From Acidobacteriota bacterium (lineage in GTDB: Bacteria; Acidobacteriota; HRBIN11): DNA of 16,514 nucleotides. The stretch lies in NCBI GenBank assembly GCA_030550225.1, contig JAUQPV010000029.1:1-16514 (forward strand), given 5' to 3'. Positions 1-6,972 of this stretch are shown piece after piece. Position 1 is the stretch's first letter, and the number at the start of each line of letters is the position of its first letter. Under the pieces are notes generated by a model, which saw nothing but the letters and a program-made list of their open reading frames with translations, had not been told where the DNA came from and searched no databases. The position numbers and the translations under genes are program-made.

Positions 1-82
1 ACGGAGCCCTTTCCAGGACCAGCGTGAATCCGCAGTTGAGAGGCCTTTTCCGGGGCCCGACACCTGGGACCTGAGACCTGCA
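1..82. repeat. Left-edge intergenic stretch with short heptamer array
   Basis: No gene is visible here. Positions 59-79 hold three 7-nt units (GACACCT, GGGACCT, GAGACCT) followed by GCAT, ending just beyond the stop codon of the minus-strand TPR gene. The same GGGACCTGAGACC string recurs inside the pilQ coding region near 4434-4448. The rest of the stretch has no recognisable signal. Confidence 0.6.
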
Positions 83-934
83 TTACTCGTGTTCCCTACC
101 CTTTGGCGAAAGGTAGCTCCAGTAGACGGTCAGATTATACCACGCCGGGTGTTCTGGGGAAACCCCACGGGTCCGGGGGCGCTGGCGTCGGAAGAACGAT
201 TCGGCTGGCTGAGCGGCGGCCCAGGCGTCGGCCCACGTCGCGAATCCGGCTCCGGCCAGGACCCAACCCGACGGCCAAGCTTCCCGAAAGGGAAGGGTCT
301 GGGGGACCGTGTCCGAATCCGTAGGTGGCGGGGCCTCAGCTTGGGGCGCTGTTCCCGCTGAGTCCAGACGGATGGGTGCCTGGGAAGGCGGTTCGGGCGC
401 GGGACGGACGACCTCCTCGGAGGCACGGGGCGGGGCTTCGCCTCCAGGGGGCGGGGGTGGGGCACTAAGAGCCGGAAAAGTAATCTCCTGGGTCGCCGCC
501 TCATGGATCGCCGGTGCCGGGGGTCGGCGTTCGGCGAGACGCTCCTTCCACAGACGTAGTTTCTCGGGTTCCCAGCCCAACATCTCCAGGTTTTCCAGGC
601 ACGTCGCCACGTCGTCCCACCGGTCTTGAGCGGCATGAATTTCGAGGAGGGCTTCCCAGGCCCGGAGGTGGGTCGCATCCCGGCGGAGGACCTCTTCGAG
701 GTGGGGACGGGCGAGGTCCCATCGACCCAGGCCCGTGTAAGCCCGGGCGAGGACGATCCGGAGGGGGGCATAATCCGGGAATCGGGCCGTCTCGGCCTCG
801 GCGGCCCGGACGACGTCCTCGAACCGGTCGGCCTGAAGGAGGGCTTCCAGCCAGCGGACGAGGTTCATCGGCCGGGGATCCAGCAGGTACCGTCGGTGAA
901 GACGTTCAATGTCCGCCATAGGGTCTTCGACCAT
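83..934 (-). CDS. TPR-repeat protein with proline-rich tail
   Basis: A 283-residue protein. Residues about 35-135 are helical and TPR-like, with spaced small and aromatic positions (for example YAPLRIVLARAYTGLGRWD, then LRAWEALLEIHAAQDRWDD). Residues about 137-225 are a low-complexity Pro/Ala/Glu linker. A short tail rich in Trp, Ala and Arg follows. There is no signal peptide or membrane segment, so it is probably cytosolic, or uses another partner for location. The start is ATG at 934; a second ATG five codons in (919) is possible, and neither has a clear ribosome binding site. It is the last gene of the leftward pilus-region series, 226 nt behind a lipoprotein-like gene. TPR domains bind proteins, and several type IV pilus systems include TPR accessory proteins, but a pilus role here rests only on position. 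Confidence 0.7.
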   Translation of the reverse strand: MVEDPMADIERLHRRYLLDPRPMNLVRWLEALLQADRFEDVVRAAEAETARFPDYAPLRIVLARAYTGLGRWDLARPHLEEVLRRDATHLRAWEALLEIHAAQDRWDDVATCLENLEMLGWEPEKLRLWKERLAERRPPAPAIHEAATQEITFPALSAPPPPPGGEAPPRASEEVVRPAPEPPSQAPIRLDSAGTAPQAEAPPPTDSDTVPQTLPFREAWPSGWVLAGAGFATWADAWAAAQPAESFFRRQRPRTRGVSPEHPAWYNLTVYWSYLSPKGREHE

Positions 935-1160
935 TCAACAGTAAAGCAATCCAACCGGGCGGCCGGAGGATAGAAGGCGGGAAGGACGGCATACGGGAAG
1001 GGGAGCCGAAACTCACCCCCCTTTCTTACCTCCTCGCCTTCCCATCTCCTTCCTTCTTCCTTCTGACTGAGCGGGCCGGCGTCCCGACCCAGACGAGCAA
1101 CAAATAGCAAGTCGGGAAGTACGATTCGCCGCTCGTTGTTCGCCGTTCGCCATTCACGAT
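935..1160. repeat. Intergenic inverted heptamer arrays
   Basis: There is no gene in these 226 nt. Purine-rich degenerate 7-8-nt units at about 966-1002 face pyrimidine-rich units at about 1023-1070 (pattern like TCCTTCC, TTCTTCC). The two are roughly inverse complements, so they could pair. A second array at 1125-1166 has six 7-nt units of consensus TTCGCCR and reaches across the stop codon of the gene to its right. Units at about 1093-1120 read as the opposite orientation. CACGAT-TCA-ATCGTG at 1155-1169 is a perfect 6-bp inverted repeat centred on that stop codon. No promoter is convincing. Confidence 0.6.
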
Positions 1161-2135
1161 TCAATCGTGCCAGAACTGCGGGATGTGGACTTCTAAGGGC
1201 CGGACGTCGAAGACCTGGAGGTTGTACTGCGGGTCGTTCCACCGGACGCGGATTGGGAGCTCAAAGGAAGACCGAAGCGGGGTGATACTAATCGTGTCAA
1301 TAACGGCAGTCGTCGTGCGGGTCGTCGTGACGGTCCGTTCGATGCAAGGAACACCAAAGCCACTGCAGAAGACGGGATCAGTGACTGTTCTATCGGACGT
1401 CTGGGTCTGGACACTCTCGGTCGGAAGAGCGGCCAGGCATGCTCCAAGGGCCAGGTCAAAGAACTTCTTCACCCGAACGGACGTAAACTGAGTCTGGGCC
1501 CGACCATCACTGTCGGTCGTCCGGTAGCGGAAGCTCAAGTTGCCAAAGAAGCTCCCCGGGAGAGTGACAATGCACGATTGAGACGATGTACCCTGCGATA
1601 CCGAGCTATCCACAGAGACTTCGATGAGCACCTGTGGCGGTGGACAATCGGGGTACCCACAGACGAAACGTTCAACCCGTTGCTCCGTCCTCTGTTCACT
1701 ACGGATTAATACATCAAAGGAGACACCAGGGACGTCCCCGACCTCAAAAAGGAGGACCTGGTTGGCCAGGGGATTCCCCCGAGCGTCCGTCAGACGGGCG
1801 AAGATGGTCGCCGAGGCCGTGCCCTCCGTGTTCATGTCAATGTTGTCGGGCTGAATGTTCAGGATCTTGAGGACATACAAGAGCGTGGCATTGGCATTGG
1901 GTTCGGGAATGGCGATTTCCTTCGTCTGCTTACAGCTCAGGGTAACGATCATCAGGAGGGCCCCCAGGAGACCCCACATCCAGCCAACCCCTCGGGTCCC
2001 TTCCCGTCTCCCCCCTCTTGAGGAGAAGGGGGACAGAAGGGAGAGTGGGACCCGGCGCTCGACCCAAGCTCGCCGTTCGCCGTTCGCTATCCGCCATTCG
2101 CCATTCGAATGGCGAAGATTCCCTCCGCTTTGCAT
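1161..2135 (-). CDS. Exported lipoprotein-like protein with Ig-like (Big_1/invasin type) region
   Basis: A 324-residue protein. The ATG at 2135 is preceded by a strong ribosome binding site (AAGGAGGAG, 6 nt spacing), so the long N-terminus is translated. Residues about 8-25 are encoded by a heptamer array. The hydrophobic core (about 53-66, GLLGALLMIVTL) ends in TLSC, with Cys68 as candidate lipid-attachment site; the lipobox is imperfect because Thr stands at -3. Residues about 100-140 (SATIFARLTDARGNPLANQVLLFEVG) match the style of bacterial Ig-like domains of the Big_1/invasin type. The mature part has several further Cys residues and a Thr-rich stretch (about 265-285). It lies 190 nt behind a second lipoprotein-like gene; both share a V-L-K-I motif early in the mature part. 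The function is unknown; a pilus or outer-membrane accessory role is inferred from position. Confidence 0.65.
   Translation of the reverse strand: MQSGGNLRHSNGEWRIANGERRAWVERRVPLSLLSPFSSRGGRREGTRGVGWMWGLLGALLMIVTLSCKQTKEIAIPEPNANATLLYVLKILNIQPDNIDMNTEGTASATIFARLTDARGNPLANQVLLFEVGDVPGVSFDVLIRSEQRTEQRVERFVCGYPDCPPPQVLIEVSVDSSVSQGTSSQSCIVTLPGSFFGNLSFRYRTTDSDGRAQTQFTSVRVKKFFDLALGACLAALPTESVQTQTSDRTVTDPVFCSGFGVPCIERTVTTTRTTTAVIDTISITPLRSSFELPIRVRWNDPQYNLQVFDVRPLEVHIPQFWHD
2069..2110. repeat. TTCGCCR heptamer array within coding start
   Basis: Six consecutive 7-nt units on the plus strand (CTCGCCG, TTCGCCG, TTCGCTA, TCCGCCA, TTCGCCA, TTCGAAT). They lie inside the coding region of the lipoprotein-like gene and encode its N-terminal residues (about 9-22). 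The same family occurs at 1125-1166, at the other end of the gene, in the same orientation. Confidence 0.75.
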
Positions 2136-2325
2136 AACCGACTCCTCCTTAAACGAAAGGGACTATAGACCCCAGGACCCCAGACCACAGACCTTTCCAG
2201 GCGTCCCGGAACGCCTCATCCCGGGATAAGGGCACGGTCGGCCTGGAGGGTCTATAGCCCGTAGTCCATGATCCCATGGCCTTTCTCGTAGTCTATCGTC
2301 TCATGGTCTGTGGTCTATGGTTTTT
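2136..2325. repeat. Intergenic long inverted heptamer repeat with palindromic core
   Basis: A 190-nt gap between two lipoprotein-like genes. The left arm (2161-2195) is five units built around GAC (GACTATA, GACCCCA and so on). The right arm (about 2250-2323) is built around GTC (GTCTATA, GTAGTCT, GTGGTCT and so on). Between them, TCCAGGC (2196-2202) pairs with GCCTGGA (2241-2247), and ATCCCGGGAT at 2218-2227 is a perfect 10-nt palindrome. The whole could fold into one long imperfect hairpin. The ribosome binding site of the next gene lies at its left edge. Confidence 0.65.
2142..2150 (-). promoter_or_regulatory. Ribosome binding site fixing the start at 2135
   Basis: The minus strand reads AAGGAGGAG, then 6 nt, then ATG. 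This is a near-ideal Shine-Dalgarno site. It shows that translation begins upstream of the heptamer array rather than at the internal ATG nearer the hydrophobic segment (1979). Confidence 0.8.
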
Positions 2326-2976
2326 CTATTGCTGGTCCGCCCAGTTGGCGAAGTGGATCTCCAATCGGGCATTCGTCGTCACATTTCGACCGAACAAGTC
2401 ATGGCCAAAGAACGTAATGAGGGCGTAAGCTAAGATCTCTCTTTCGCGGCCGGTGAAGCGCAGTCCCCAGAGGGGGTCCTCCAGTTTGGCCTTGGCCGGG
2501 ACGACGACGATGGCACCGGAACCCGTCCCGTTGACGGGAACGTGGATGTTCGTCGTGGCATCGAAGGGGAAGGGCACGTCCACGCCCGGCCGGTTCTGGC
2601 CGTCGGGCCGGAAATACTCGACTCGGTAGCGGACGACGATGACGTCGTTGAGGGGAGACGGCTCGATGGTCGGGTTCAGGAAGTCGTTGCGGAAGTCGAC
2701 CCTCGCCGTATCTTCCAACACGGTCGCCTGGCCCGTCTGGGGGTCAACCCGGACGACGTCCGAAGCGAGCCAGTCGCTGTCTTGGCCCTGGGCGTCCCGG
2801 GCCGTGATCTTGAGGACGGTCAGCTTGACACCGGCCGTGTTTTCGTCCTCGAGGGGCGAGCAGGCGACCCACTGGAGGCTGACCACCGCCAGGGCCACCA
2901 GGCCCAGGACGTACATCCCCGCCCCCAGGGCGCCCGTCCAATTTCGCAATCTGCAATTCGCAATCCGCAATTTCAT
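2326..2976 (-). CDS. Exported lipoprotein-like protein directly behind pilQ
   Basis: A 216-residue protein. The start at 2976 is fixed by a GGAGG-rich leader (2979-2990) that overlaps the pilQ stop codon; the gap to pilQ is 13 nt, so the two genes are surely cotranscribed. The first codons after ATG are heptamer repeat sequence (MKLRIANCRLRN). A hydrophobic stretch at about 15-36 follows, ending WVAC, with Cys39 as possible lipid site; the Trp at -3 makes the lipobox atypical. The mature part looks beta-rich, with no cofactor or catalytic motif that I recognise. Its start (VKLTVLKITARD) resembles the equivalent part of the next lipoprotein-like gene. No family was recognised. Position suggests a partner of the PilQ secretin, for example a pilotin-like or PilP-replacing factor, but that is conjecture. 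Confidence 0.65.
   Translation of the reverse strand: MKLRIANCRLRNWTGALGAGMYVLGLVALAVVSLQWVACSPLEDENTAGVKLTVLKITARDAQGQDSDWLASDVVRVDPQTGQATVLEDTARVDFRNDFLNPTIEPSPLNDVIVVRYRVEYFRPDGQNRPGVDVPFPFDATTNIHVPVNGTGSGAIVVVPAKAKLEDPLWGLRFTGREREILAYALITFFGHDLFGRNVTTNARLEIHFANWADQQ
2937..2973. repeat. AATTGCG heptamer array right behind a start codon
   Basis: On the minus strand, directly after ATG, five 7-nt units follow (AAATTGC, GGATTGC, GAATTGC, AGATTGC, GAAATTG). They encode residues 2 to about 13 of the lipoprotein-like protein. The same family begins the prepilin-like gene at 13601. Confidence 0.8.
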
Positions 2977-2989
2977 AACCCTCCCCTCC

Positions 2990-5482
2990 TCAAGATAGCT
3001 TGGCGATCCGTGGTGTTAAGAAGATGAGGAGTTCGTTGTTTTCCTGGGTCAGGTTCCGGTTCTTAAAGAACCAGCCGATGATCGGGATCCGGTGGATCCA
3101 GGGGAGACGAGCTTGCGTCGTCTCCTCGTTGGCTCGGATGATGCCGCCCAGGACGACCGTCGAGCCGTCCTTAACGAGCAGGACCGTCTCGGCTTCTTGG
3201 GTGATGATGGGCGGGATCCCCAAAACAAGACGGCTGAAATCGGGTCGCTTGTTTTCGACCCGGACCTTCAGGATGACAGAACCGTCGGCCGTAATCTGAG
3301 GCGTGACGGCCAAATGTAAGGTGGCACTCACGTACTGGACCTGAATCGTGTTGTTGACGATCGTCTGGACGGGGATCTGGTCGCCCGACTGGATATCCGC
3401 CTTCTGATTGTTCTGGGTCGAAATCCGGGGGCTCGAGATGACGCGCGCCAGGCCAGCCGACTCGAGGGCCATCAGGGCCAGGTCCAATCGGAAGGTATCC
3501 ATCACAGACCCGAAGGACAGGAGCATGGCGCCCGTCGGGGCTTGGAGGGACGGCAGATTAACGGCGTAGCCTCCCAGGGGATTCCCCGTGATGCCCGTCG
3601 TGGCCTGAATGACATTGCCGCCGATGGTGATGCTGTTGGGGAATACCAGGCTCGTCGAGTTCCCCAGGGCTGGCGACATCAGACCCCGGAAGCCCCACTG
3701 AATGCCTAACTGCTGGGTAAAGGTCCGCCGGGTCTCGACGATCCGGACCTCGATGTTGACCTGCGGGATCGGCGTGTCCAGGGTGGCGATCAGGTTCAGG
3801 ATGTTCGGCATGTTGACGTCAGTTTCCTTGATAATCAGGGTATTCGTCCGCGTGTCGACAAAGATTTCGCCCCGGGGCGTTAAGAGCCGGGAGGCCAGCT
3901 GACTGACCTGGGTGGCATCGGCGTAACTCAGGGGTTTGATGACCGTCTGGAGCGTGCCGATGTTCTCTTGAAGCTTCTGACGTTCCTCGGCCTCTTTCCG
4001 GAGGTCCTCGATGGGGGCAACCCGTAAGACGTTCCCCTCCAAGACGTAGCCCAGATTCAGCATCCGCAAGACCAAGTCGAGGGCTTGGTCCCAGGGGACG
4101 AATTTGAGGCGCAGGACGGGGATCCGGTACTGTTCGCCCTCGACTTTGGGGTCCAGCAAGATGTTGAGACCGGAGATATCGCTGAAGACACCCATCAAGT
4201 CCTTGATGTGGACGTCGGTGAACTCCAGGGTGATCGGCTCGCCTTCATATTTCTTCGGCCCGGTGATGGCCTGTTCCTTAAAGATAGCCAGTTCTTGCGC
4301 TTTCTTGGCGGCCTCCTGTTCGGCCTGAGCCTGATAGAAAACGATGTCTCGGGTATCAAAGAACCGGGGGTCCCAGTCCGCCGTCGGCGGGGGAACCGGA
4401 GAGGGCTTCTCAGCGGTCGGGGACTGGACGCTGGGGACCTGAGACCCAGGACTCGGGACCCCTGCATCGGGACCCGTCTCCACCGTCGGCGGGGCCGACG
4501 GCAAGGCCGGTTCCGGAGATGGCGGGGGCGCCGCCGTCGGCGGGGGCGGTGTCGTCTCCTGGGCAGGAGCGGATTCAGGCTCCGTCCCAGATGGCTCCGA
4601 GCTCGCAGTCACCGCCGTCGGACGGACCAGAGCGATACGAAGGCCATCTGGCTCGACCTGCACGTCGGGTTGCAGGTCCTCGGCCGTCACCTCCATAACG
4701 ACTCGGGTCACGGGGCTCGGCTCGGTCTGGAATTGGGCAACCCGCAGTTGCTTAAGCCACGCATGCTGAGGCGACCGCTTCCAGGCCAGGGGCTTGAATC
4801 GCAGGGGCTCGATGTCAAAGACCCAGCGGACGGGATTCGAAAGGCGCGAGGGCTTCCAGCGAGTCGTCGAGGGTGAACCCTCCGTCGTTAGCTTCACGAC
4901 CACGGCGGCGTCTTCCAGCTGGAGGATCGCCACGTCGCGAGCCGTGGCCGGTGCCGCCGGCGGGATCGGCTCTGGGAGCGCCTTACCGGTCAGATCGGCA
5001 GACTTGGAGGAGGCCCCGGGCTCGCCCCGGGCCGACACGCCATAAACCCGTATGACGAAGCCATTGGCCTGAGGACGGACTTCATAGGGAAGGACTTGGT
5101 TCCGTTCGATGCGGACTTCGTGACGTTCGGGCGCGGCCCAGACGCGCCGGACTTGGGGAGAACTGATCGAGACGGGCGTAGCCAGTCGGCCCAGATTCGC
5201 ATCATCCGGCAGGCGAAGGACGAGGTCCAAGCCCTTCTCGGTCACCTCAGGGTGGACGGCCGGGTCGAACGTAAAGACCAGGTCTGTGGCAGAAGCCGTG
5301 ACGTGGAACGAAAAGTCCCGGAGTTCGGCGGCGCCCAAGGGTCGGAGCCCTATCAGCATGAACCCCAATATCAGCCCCAGGCCCCACGCCCCGAGACCAC
5401 CGACCACGGGACCGCAGACCCTGAGGTCCATCGTCTGTGGTCTGTGGTCTGTGGTCTGTAGTCTAAGGCCCCGATCTTTCAT
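2990..5482 (-). CDS. pilQ: Type IV pilus secretin PilQ
   Basis: An outer-membrane secretin of 830 residues through which the pilus leaves the cell. Order: signal peptide about 1-52 (ends LGAA); two AMIN domains (about 55-150 and 184-290) that bind peptidoglycan; a Pro/Ser/Thr/Glu-rich linker (about 292-370); secretin/TonB short N-terminal (N0) domain about 415-490; N1 domain about 515-570; secretin core about 580-828 with the signature VPWIHRIPIIGWFF-type segment at about 792-806 (here LPWIHRIPIIGWFF). The start is the ATG at 5482, preceded by AAGGAGGG; an upstream in-frame ATG at 5503 would place that ribosome site inside the gene. A heptamer array encodes residues about 7-19, and its inverted arm encodes about 21-30 of the signal peptide; another array lies in the linker. 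No pilP separates it from pilO. Confidence 0.95.
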   Translation of the reverse strand: MKDRGLRLQTTDHRPQTMDLRVCGPVVGGLGAWGLGLILGFMLIGLRPLGAAELRDFSFHVTASATDLVFTFDPAVHPEVTEKGLDLVLRLPDDANLGRLATPVSISSPQVRRVWAAPERHEVRIERNQVLPYEVRPQANGFVIRVYGVSARGEPGASSKSADLTGKALPEPIPPAAPATARDVAILQLEDAAVVVKLTTEGSPSTTRWKPSRLSNPVRWVFDIEPLRFKPLAWKRSPQHAWLKQLRVAQFQTEPSPVTRVVMEVTAEDLQPDVQVEPDGLRIALVRPTAVTASSEPSGTEPESAPAQETTPPPPTAAPPPSPEPALPSAPPTVETGPDAGVPSPGSQVPSVQSPTAEKPSPVPPPTADWDPRFFDTRDIVFYQAQAEQEAAKKAQELAIFKEQAITGPKKYEGEPITLEFTDVHIKDLMGVFSDISGLNILLDPKVEGEQYRIPVLRLKFVPWDQALDLVLRMLNLGYVLEGNVLRVAPIEDLRKEAEERQKLQENIGTLQTVIKPLSYADATQVSQLASRLLTPRGEIFVDTRTNTLIIKETDVNMPNILNLIATLDTPIPQVNIEVRIVETRRTFTQQLGIQWGFRGLMSPALGNSTSLVFPNSITIGGNVIQATTGITGNPLGGYAVNLPSLQAPTGAMLLSFGSVMDTFRLDLALMALESAGLARVISSPRISTQNNQKADIQSGDQIPVQTIVNNTIQVQYVSATLHLAVTPQITADGSVILKVRVENKRPDFSRLVLGIPPIITQEAETVLLVKDGSTVVLGGIIRANEETTQARLPWIHRIPIIGWFFKNRNLTQENNELLIFLTPRIAKLS
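4421..4476. repeat. Heptamer array inside the PilQ linker
   Basis: Eight contiguous 7-nt units on the plus strand, most of form GGACNNG or similar (GGACTGG, ACGCTGG, GGACCTG, AGACCCA, GGACTCG, GGACCCC, TGCATCG, GGACCCG). They encode residues about 336-354 of PilQ, in the disordered Pro-rich linker between the AMIN and secretin parts. The core string matches the array at 59-79. Confidence 0.7.
5394..5468. repeat. GTCTGTG heptamer array and inverted arm in the pilQ signal peptide
   Basis: Plus-strand 5433-5457 is near-perfect tandem TCTGTGG (three full units, with diverged flanking units to about 5468). Positions 5394-5420 form the inverted arm, matching it in reverse complement with few differences; the loop is 5421-5432. 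Both lie inside pilQ, in the region coding for signal-peptide residues about 7-30. Confidence 0.8.
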
Positions 5483-5486
5483 AAAA

Positions 5487-5494
5487 CCCTCCTT
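5487..5494 (-). promoter_or_regulatory. Ribosome binding site fixing the pilQ start
   Basis: The minus strand reads AAGGAGGG followed by TTTT and ATG (5482). It supports the internal ATG, giving 830 residues, over the upstream ATG at 5503. Confidence 0.8.
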
Positions 5495-5674
5495 AAAGAG
5501 CATCGAGCAAAGAGCATCGAGCGAAGAGCAAATACTCTTGGCCCTTGGCTCTTTGCACTTTGCACTTTGCGCATAAGCACATAGCTCATCGCTGATGGCT
5601 CATGTCGGCTCACAACCCACAGAGCCACGGGCCGGCCAGGCCATGAGCCATGAGCCACGGGCCATGACCTACGA
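5495..5674. repeat. pilO-pilQ gap with two inverted heptamer repeats
   Basis: The gap between pilO and the pilQ ribosome site holds no gene. Units around GAGCAAA/GAGCATC (about 5497-5535) face TTTGCAC-type units (about 5550-5572), giving one possible hairpin. Units of GGCTCAT type (about 5581-5618) face CCATGAG-type units (about 5640-5668), giving a second. This is where pilP is often found in other bacteria. Confidence 0.65.
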
Positions 5675-6292
5675 TCACGGACGGCCCACCGGCCGGACGG
5701 CTGTCGGTCGCGGCGTCTCCGCTGGCTCTACATAGGTATACGTCTCGACCCGCATGTCGACCTGAAGCAGGGGCGGACGCCGGTTGACGTCCTTGACCTC
5801 GATCTTGAAGTCACCGATGTTGACCAGCCGATCCATGGCGGCGACCCGTTCGGCGAAGCGGCCAAACGAGTGGTAGTCACCCATCACGACGATATTTAAG
5901 GGATGGACCTGATAGGGCTGAGTCGGTCGGTCTTCCGGGGCCTGCGGCTTAAAAGACGTCATCTGGAGACCTGCCTCCTTGGCCCGATTCGAGACCTCGC
6001 TGAAGACGGTCTGAATTTCCAAAACGCTGGGCAGGATCTTCTTGAGCTGTTCGATTCGGTTCGTATACCGCTCGATCTCCGCCTGGAGGAGCTGGAACTT
6101 CCGTTGGGCGACTTCCCCTTCCTCGATTTTGGTCCGAAGCTGGCTCAGCTCCCGTTGCCGGGCCTCGATCTGTTCGACCGTTCCTTGGTAGTAGAAGAAA
6201 TAGAACAAGGCCACCAGCAGGACGTCGGCCAGGACAAACACGCCGAGCTGCCCCCACAGAGGGAGCCGTTTGAAATCGTCCATCAAGGCCAT
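5675..6292 (-). CDS. pilO: Type IV pilus inner-membrane alignment protein PilO
   Basis: A 205-residue bitopic inner-membrane protein. It has a short cytoplasmic start (MALMDDFKRLPLWGQ), one membrane segment at about 17-34, a periplasmic coiled coil at about 36-85, and a ferredoxin-like globular region at about 90-185 (with the typical MTSFKPQAPE and LNIVVMGDYHSFGRFAERVAAMDRLVNIGDFKI segments). PilO pairs with PilN and connects the inner-membrane platform to the outer-membrane secretin, normally through PilP. The start at 6292 has a GGGAGGG ribosome site. It follows pilN by 18 nt, so the two are one transcript. Length is normal for the family. Confidence 0.93.
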   Translation of the reverse strand: MALMDDFKRLPLWGQLGVFVLADVLLVALFYFFYYQGTVEQIEARQRELSQLRTKIEEGEVAQRKFQLLQAEIERYTNRIEQLKKILPSVLEIQTVFSEVSNRAKEAGLQMTSFKPQAPEDRPTQPYQVHPLNIVVMGDYHSFGRFAERVAAMDRLVNIGDFKIEVKDVNRRPPLLQVDMRVETYTYVEPAETPRPTAVRPVGRP

Positions 6293-6310
6293 CGGTTCCC
6301 TCCCTATGCA

Positions 6311-6898
6311 TTATCGTTGGGGGGTCGGCGGAGTTTCAGCAGGTAGGGCCAGGGGGTTCGTGATCACGCCGTTGATCACGAACTTGCCCGTTTCCTGACC
6401 CGGCGGGACCTCCCAAGAAACGATGCGCACGTTCTCAAAGTAGTCGGTGCGGTTCAAGTTGTTGACCAGGTCCGTCAGCGCCCGTTCTTGCCGCGCAAAG
6501 CCCTCGGCGACGAAGGACCCGCCCGTCGCAGAAAACCGGCTCAGCCAGGCCAACTCAGGCATGGACCGAGCCAAGTCCATCAAGACGTGGCCCGGTAGGG
6601 TCCGGGACCGGGCTAAGGCGTCGATGGCCTGAAAACGACGCTCGACGGCGTCCTTTCGCTGTTGAAGCTCGCCGACCTTGTTCAGGACAGGCTTGAGGCT
6701 CTCCAGTTTGGCCTGAGCCTCGGCGATCTGCCGTTTCAACGCCTGCAGTCGATTCGAGAGGGTCAGGTACGCATAGGCGATACCGGCCAGGCCCAGGACC
6801 AAGATCAAGAGTCCACCGACGAGACCCGGCAGGGCCGTCGGCTCCGCCCGCTCCGTCGATTCGACCCGCGATGGACTGATCAGGTTGATCTCGATCAT
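6311..6898 (-). CDS. pilN: Type IV pilus inner-membrane alignment protein PilN
   Basis: A 195-residue protein. The N-terminal MIEINLISP matches the conserved INLLP-type motif by which PilN's cytoplasmic tail binds PilM. A membrane segment lies at about 23-45, a coiled coil at about 48-95, and a periplasmic domain at about 97-185, ending in a Pro-rich tail. PilN forms heterodimers with PilO. It lies 74 nt behind pilM, with a palindromic heptamer element between them, and 18 nt before pilO. The start at 6898 has a GAGG at 7 nt. Confidence 0.93.
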   Translation of the reverse strand: MIEINLISPSRVESTERAEPTALPGLVGGLLILVLGLAGIAYAYLTLSNRLQALKRQIAEAQAKLESLKPVLNKVGELQQRKDAVERRFQAIDALARSRTLPGHVLMDLARSMPELAWLSRFSATGGSFVAEGFARQERALTDLVNNLNRTDYFENVRIVSWEVPPGQETGKFVINGVITNPLALPAETPPTPQR

Positions 6899-6920
6899 GA
6901 CCTGTCCTCACGGAGCCTAT

Positions 6921-6972
6921 ATTGGCTCATAGGTCATGGCGGATGGCTCATGGCCATGAGCTATGAGCCAAC
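6921..6972. repeat. pilM-pilN intergenic palindromic heptamer element
   Basis: GGCTCAT-type 7-nt units end in a perfect 16-nt palindrome, GCTCATGGCCATGAGC (6946-6961). Outside it, TTGGCTCATAG (6922-6932) pairs with CTATGAGCCAA (6961-6971). The element lies between the pilM stop and the pilN ribosome site and could form a stem that separates or stabilises the transcript segments. Confidence 0.75.

Noticed and set aside
4085..4876. Plus-strand open frame of 263 residues
   Set aside because: Antisense to pilQ, Arg/Gly-rich, without domains.
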